Positions 46,567 to 64,000 of a stretch of 64,000 bases of DNA are shown one piece after another. The DNA comes from Hydractinia symbiolongicarpus. Its lineage: Eukaryota; Cnidaria; Hydrozoa; Anthoathecata; Hydractiniidae. Every line of letters begins with the position of its first letter. The first letter of the stretch is position 1. The stretch lies in the NCBI RefSeq assembly GCF_029227915.1, contig NC_079882.1, forward strand, positions 25,487,001 through 25,551,000, in the 5' to 3' direction. Position numbers and translations under genes: made by a program. The notes beneath the pieces were generated by a model, which was given only the letters and a program-made list of their open reading frames with translations, had not been told where the DNA came from and searched no databases.

Positions 46567-47948
46567 TTACATTGATTTGATGGCTTCCTCTGCAGTAACG
46601 GCAAAACCAATGTTTTGTTTTGCTTTCTTTAAAAGCACACACGATATATGGTACCAATGCAGACATCTGTCACACTGTATTGATGTTTCTTCTTTAACAT
46701 CAAACGTCTTGAAACAGCCGTTGCAAGAATAGCGCGATGATTTGTTTTTTGAAAAAGTGTTGATTGCGCAACTCGCAGCTTTCCATCCCGATGGCGAGAA
46801 GTACCTTTTGATGAGATTGAAATTGAAATCATCACCGATTCCAGGATGCTGAACTTCTTTCTCTTGTACCATGGCATGGCTAATCAGGCATTCTTCTTGG
46901 ATAGCCAGGTCAGCATTCTTTTGCGAAGTGAACCACGACAGCATCTCTTTGAAAAAATGGGCATTAAAAGAATTAAAACAAGGAAAAAAGAAGTCCTCGT
47001 TTTAAACTTATTTTATAACATCACAAAACATATAGCAAGTATGTTTAGATTTAAAATTACCTCTTTCCTTTTCTTTCGGGTGCATTCGAACGAAAGGAAT
47101 TGGACCAGCAGACTTTTTGAATTTGGGAAGTCCAATCGTACACGTTGAGTCACCACTTGGTTTGCCACGTTTTCTTGATTGCGTTGGTAGCTTTATGTCT
47201 GCCACAGTAACAACTAAAAAAACATTAAACAACGAAAAACGGGTATAAATTTGCGTGAATCATAGTATTTGTGAGCAACTTTTCCGATTTGCATGGAGCA
47301 GTTACTATGTATTTTCGCAATAAAAAAGTTTTCTATACTTTCTCTTCTAACTTCAAACATGAAATCATATAAATTACCTTTTTTCAAATTTTCAAGCTTT
47401 ACAGATTTCTTTTCCCTACTATCCACCTCTTGTCCATCTTTATGCAAGGAGAAATTTTCCATATTCTTCTTTGCTTCGACGCTTTTCGCTTTCAACTTAA
47501 AAACCTTAACGTAATCAGTTATCCCTCCTTCATCCAAATACAGCTCTGACTCTTGTCGACCACACCCAAACACATTCATGTATACTTGAACAAAGCATTC
47601 TGGCAGGAGAACCTTCGTACGATAATCAAGAGAACATTGAGGAATGTTGACATCGTTCGCTGTAAGATAGCACAACGTTTCAATTTGATCGTCGTTGAGT
47701 GCCCCGCAATCAAAATATTGACTTAGATGTCTCCGTCCAATTTCCGATTCTTCTCTCTTCATGTTGAAAAGGACTTTGTGTCGCCAGTTTTCGACAAATG
47801 TTGTCGATGTGTCGCCAAATGTGTCGCCAGTTTTTGACAAATGTTGTCCAATGCATTGATTTTTGTATATATCTGATAATGTGTCTCGATCGATGTTCAT
47901 GATGACATTATCCATCTCCTTAATCTTCTTTTCTCTCTCTCGTTCCAA
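46567..47948 (-). pseudogene. PHD-finger protein gene carried in the MULE
   Basis: Exons approximately 47948-47214, 47210-47062 and 46950-46567. The first has no domain I recognise (DCGALNDDQIETLCYLTAND, TKVLLPECFVQVYMNVFGCG). The second reads KLPTQSRKRGKPSGDS and KSAGPIPFVRMHPKEKER. The third has MLSWFTSQKNADLAIQEE, RYFSPSGWKAASCAINTFSK and then a PHD finger, YSCNGCFKTFDVKEETSIQC-DRCLHWYHISC. The expected closing HWFCRYC lies one frame over at about 46590, so the finger is broken near an A-rich run. C-terminal PHD fingers fused to or next to MULE transposases are known in animals. Confidence 0.65.
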
Positions 47949-47959
47949 TCATCGTCATC

Positions 47960-49368
47960 CTTCTTATAGTTTCTTCGCTTTCTGTAATAACGAGGAACAG
48001 AGCAGCCAATTCACTTTCGCCATTACCATCTTCCACAACGAGGAGGTAGAGAGGCATTTTCAGGTTGTTCATCTTATGTGTGGCATCCACCATCAACAAA
48101 TCAGGATAAGCTGCAAAAGATTCTATAAAAGCATGTAGTTATAATGAGAAGAAAAAAATTTAAAGCATGAATAATACTATAAATAGACTGCACTTACGTT
48201 TCATATGCAGATGCTGGTAGAAAATTCCAAATAAAGTATTATTTTCATCAGTAAGTATCTCCACTGTCGATTCTAGAGAAAAATAAATATGCGTATCTCT
48301 ATCAATGGTAAGGGGTCCTGGGACTGAAGTTGTTCTTCACCTACTGAAAAAAATATTCATTTATGATAAAAGACGCTATCAAAGAACTGTTAGAAACAGC
48401 TTACCCTCGTCGGCTTCCAGTTTTTGAACCAAACTTTTCAGGTCATTGCGTGGCGATTTTTTAAGCATTTTCGTATTGTGATTTGACAAATCATGTAACG
48501 TACATTTTTGACCAGTTTTTGTTTCAACATGGTTTTGTAATAACTTTTTATTGCAATTTAATTTCAATAAAGATTTCACTTCCACGACTGTATCTTGGTC
48601 CAATTTCCTTGCCTGTGGCAAGTACTGGTAACTTTTCTGTGAAAAAGAGAATGAGTATGAGGTTGTTTTAACTATGATTGATAACTTATACATTTTTTGA
48701 ATAATTAATCAGGTGCGCATAATGTTATTATTGTGTGCTATGTTTAATTGATCTTTTGATCAACTTTCAGCGATTGAAACAAAATAAAATACTCAATGAG
48801 AAAAGATAAGAAATAAGAAAAGAAAAAAGGAAAGTATTTCGAATGTAAATTTTAATTTTTACCTCGTTGATAACATGACAGTGATCTTCGTTAATTTCTT
48901 TTACAAAAAGATGCTGTCCGTCTTTTGATAAGCAAATTTTTATAAACATCTCACAACCTTGCTGGAAAGTGCTGAAAAAGAAAATGAGATTAAAATCCAC
49001 GTATACAATAAGTATATATCATCTAAGTAAGTTTTCACAAATGTGTAGTAGTGTCACAGTAAATCAATTTACCTCTGATGTGGACGAGCGCCAGTTGAAG
49101 TTGTTTTGAATTTCTTTCCACCTTTACTGCAGTGGTATACAATTTTTTGGTATATCAAATCTTTATTGGGAACGCGTTTTTTTCTTTTTTCACGGTTAGA
49201 ATCATCACCTTTAACCAATGAAATCTTTTTAGAATCGCGAATATACAAAGCTATAAATTTTTCTTTCTGATACTTTTCTATAGCTTCGTTTAAATCTTTT
49301 AAAGAATAAAATCTTGAACCTATCTTCATGTTTGCGAAAACAGTTTTGAAAAGAAAAATATTTTCCAC
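47960..49368 (-). pseudogene. MULE transposase gene, N-terminal FAR1-like domain and truncated catalytic core
   Basis: Minus-strand exons 49368-49073 (IGSRFYSLKDLNEAIEKYQK, LYIRDSKKISLVKG, IVYHCSKGGKKF; an internal ATG at 49330 is also possible), 48971-48863 (STFQQGCEMFIKICLSKDGQ, NEDHCHVINE), 48636-48405 (KSYQYLPQARKLDQDT), ~48274-48198 and ~48113-47960. The first two form the Cys2-His-x-His DNA-binding module of MULE transposases. The last has PDLLMVDATHKMNNLKMPLY and VVEDGNGESELAALFLVITE, the first two catalytic-acid regions of the MULE DDE domain. The following ~100 residues with the third acid are missing, and the next frame starts at once. So the transposase is internally deleted. Confidence 0.8.
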
Positions 49369-49408
49369 GTGCGTGTGTTATGTTTTCTTTTTTTCCCGCG
49401 TAAATATG

Positions 49409-49521
49409 TCATATATTACGTACGAATAGCGCTACGCACTATTAATACGCACTTTACGTACGAATAGCGGATGAACATATACGTACGCACTATAATAAAG
49501 TGCGTACGAATATACACTCCG
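49409..49521. repeat. right terminal inverted repeat of the MULE
   Basis: 113 bp matching 46316-46428 in inverse orientation with no difference I can find. It ends in CACTCCG next to the second TAATAAAAA target copy. The transposase-like gene starts just inside it (ATG at about 49330-49368), so this TIR probably holds its promoter. Confidence 0.9.
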
Positions 49522-49530
49522 TAATAAAAA

Positions 49531-50956
49531 AGCTCCGAAAAAAAAATTTTGCTTCCGTAAAGGTTTGACTTGTTTATTCCTAAAAAATTTTATTGAACGC
49601 TTCTCACTAACCTAGATATAATATCAATCAATATTATGACTTTAGTTTGGTAAGTGCAACCACACCTAAAGTTTTATGGACCCGATATCTGTTTTAGCGG
49701 GATGGGAAATACGCGTCTTTTTGTAAGAAACACGTTTATAAGAAACCCGCGAAATTTAAAAAAATCGAAAATGTTAATCGATAAATTCACAGGAATCTTG
49801 CTGAAAAGCATTTTAAGCGTATAAACAGCCTACATCATGTGAAAAACAAATTAACTTCATATAAGAGGTAAAAAATTTATTAGGAATTGCGATATTGAAA
49901 TACCAGTTTTTCTGAGACATGTAGGGTTCAAAATGTTTTTAGTCTTTTAGGCAGGCGTTACGAAAATTTTACATGCATTTTAGTATTTAGTATTTAAATA
50001 TTGAATTTGAATCCACCAAACAGATGCAACAAGACCTTAGTTAAATGAAGGAGACCCGGCAAAGTCGTAAAGCAAACAACTGCAAAGATCTACAGTTTTC
50101 CAACTTTTTGTTTTGTCAATATAACAAAACAAAGCTGGACTAGCTCCAGTCACATAACTTCACATAAAAGATAAAATACAAACTTTCAAGAATCTTCTAG
50201 GAAGATAAATTCTATTTAACGTCAAAATATTTCCAGCACATTTTCACTTTAACATAAACAGAACACCGTGTAGATTTTACCAGCACCACAAATAAACATT
50301 TATACTTTTATGTGTTGGATAGTAAAAAGTAATCGGAGGAAAATCTTGTACATTAACTGACTAGTTTCAACATAGAAAATTTTTGTGTTTGGGTAAAGAG
50401 GTGATCAGACATTAAAAGAAAAGTATAGAAAATCGAAACATTACATATGACGACACAAAAATTTTAATAAATAAATCTACATGAATAAAGAAACAATAAA
50501 GTGTTGTTTGTTTCAGTTTTGTAGCATAGCTTTGTAATAATATAATGGGCTTCTTAAAAATGTCGCTAATTTTTACTTTAGGTGTCACTTGAAATCAGTA
50601 TTTAAAACTTATGTACTGATATTTTCTTTGTCAAGTTGAAAAATCTGAATTCGTTGGCGAAACATTCAGAAAATGAGATTGGGTAAAAAGTGTTTAGTGT
50701 AACTAAAACATTCAGAAAATAACATTGGGTAAAAAGTGTTTAGTGTAACTAATTTCTAATTCTCATAAACCATAATTGCAGAAATTTGTGAAAAGTAAAA
50801 AATATATATCCTAAATATAACGAAAATATAAATTACCACTAACGTACGTTCACGCAACAACACCGACAACTACAATGATATCATCTACTGCTTTGTCATT
50901 CTATATTTATATACACATCGGAAGAAATACTGTAGTGAAAATCCTTTCTTTCTAAT
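49531..50956. other. intergenic between MULE and neurobeachin-type gene
   Basis: About 1.4 kb that includes the 3' UTR of the neurobeachin-type gene. A short direct duplication of ACATTCAGAAAATRACATTG with GGTAAAAAGTGTTTAGTGTA occurs at about 50662-50750. No gene is visible. Confidence 0.5.
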
Positions 50957-63894
<12,938 letters not shown>

Positions 63895-64000
63895 CTAAAT
63901 AAATGACAAAGATAGAAATTATTTTCAGTTCATTAGTTTTGCTTAGAAGATGTATAAGAAATGTTTTATGTACACAATGTTAATAATAACTGCTTTACTA

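Larger units (their letters stand above)
46316..49521. mobile_element. MULE-like (MuDR superfamily) DNA transposon, 113-bp TIRs, 9-bp target duplication
   Basis: 3206 bp bounded by inverted repeats of 113 bp that I see as identical (46316-46428 and 49409-49521), beginning CGGAGTGTATATTCGTACGC. TAATAAAAA is duplicated at 46307-46315 and 49522-49530. Both TIRs contain palindromic GTACGCAC/GTGCGTAC modules. Long TIRs and 9-bp duplications define MULEs. The minus strand carries a spliced FAR1-like/transposase gene whose DDE domain is incomplete, then a PHD-finger gene. It lies about 100 bp upstream of the palmitoyltransferase start codon. Perfect TIRs and duplications point to recent insertion. 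Confidence 0.9.

Overview
This window is nuclear DNA of an animal, most likely an early-branching metazoan such as a hydrozoan cnidarian. The sequence shows strongly AT-rich DNA, small GT-AG introns, conserved metazoan proteins and a varied transposon load. The taxon is inference; no rRNA, mitochondrial or spliced-leader marker was found. I assembled exons by hand from splice sites and reading phase. Several assembled genes close exactly in frame (868 aa GRAF-like, 85 aa UFM1, 303 aa zinc-finger protein, 302 or 398 aa DHHC enzyme, 2219 in-window codons of neurobeachin/LRBA), which supports the models.

Layout. 1-4059 (-): 5' two thirds of an RRP9/U3-55K WD40 gene, with a PIF/Harbinger-type insertion in an intron. 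4060-8385: intergenic, with an island of ~130-bp tandem repeats. 8386-22786 (+): 30-exon GRAF-family RhoGAP (BAR-PH-RhoGAP-SH3) whose 5.9-kb first intron is a transposon trap; a tiny Helitron-like insert lies in intron 2. 23454-24920 (+): intronless 2-phosphoxylose-phosphatase-like gene. 25513-26832 (+): C2H2 plus MULE/FAR1-type zinc-finger gene. 28263-31360 (-): a small NADAR-domain gene cut in two by a 2.6-kb foldback element with a 9-bp target duplication. 32577-33263 (+): UFM1.

34292-39190 (-): decayed tyrosine-recombinase retrotransposon (RT, RNase H, YR, split direct repeats). 40550-46219 (-): ZDHHC15/20-type palmitoyltransferase with two alternative terminal exons and a LINE relic in its first intron. 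46316-49521: 3.2-kb MULE-like DNA transposon with 113-bp inverted repeats, 9-bp target duplications, a truncated transposase and a PHD-finger gene. 50957-63894 (-): 38 exons of a neurobeachin/LRBA gene (PH-BEACH-WD40) whose 5' end lies beyond the window.

The host genes have unrelated housekeeping roles: ribosome biogenesis, membrane and Rho signalling, glycosaminoglycan maturation, ufmylation, palmitoylation and vesicle trafficking. I see no operon or gene cluster. What stands out is the mobile-element diversity and the element-into-gene events, above all the foldback insertion in the NADAR coding sequence.
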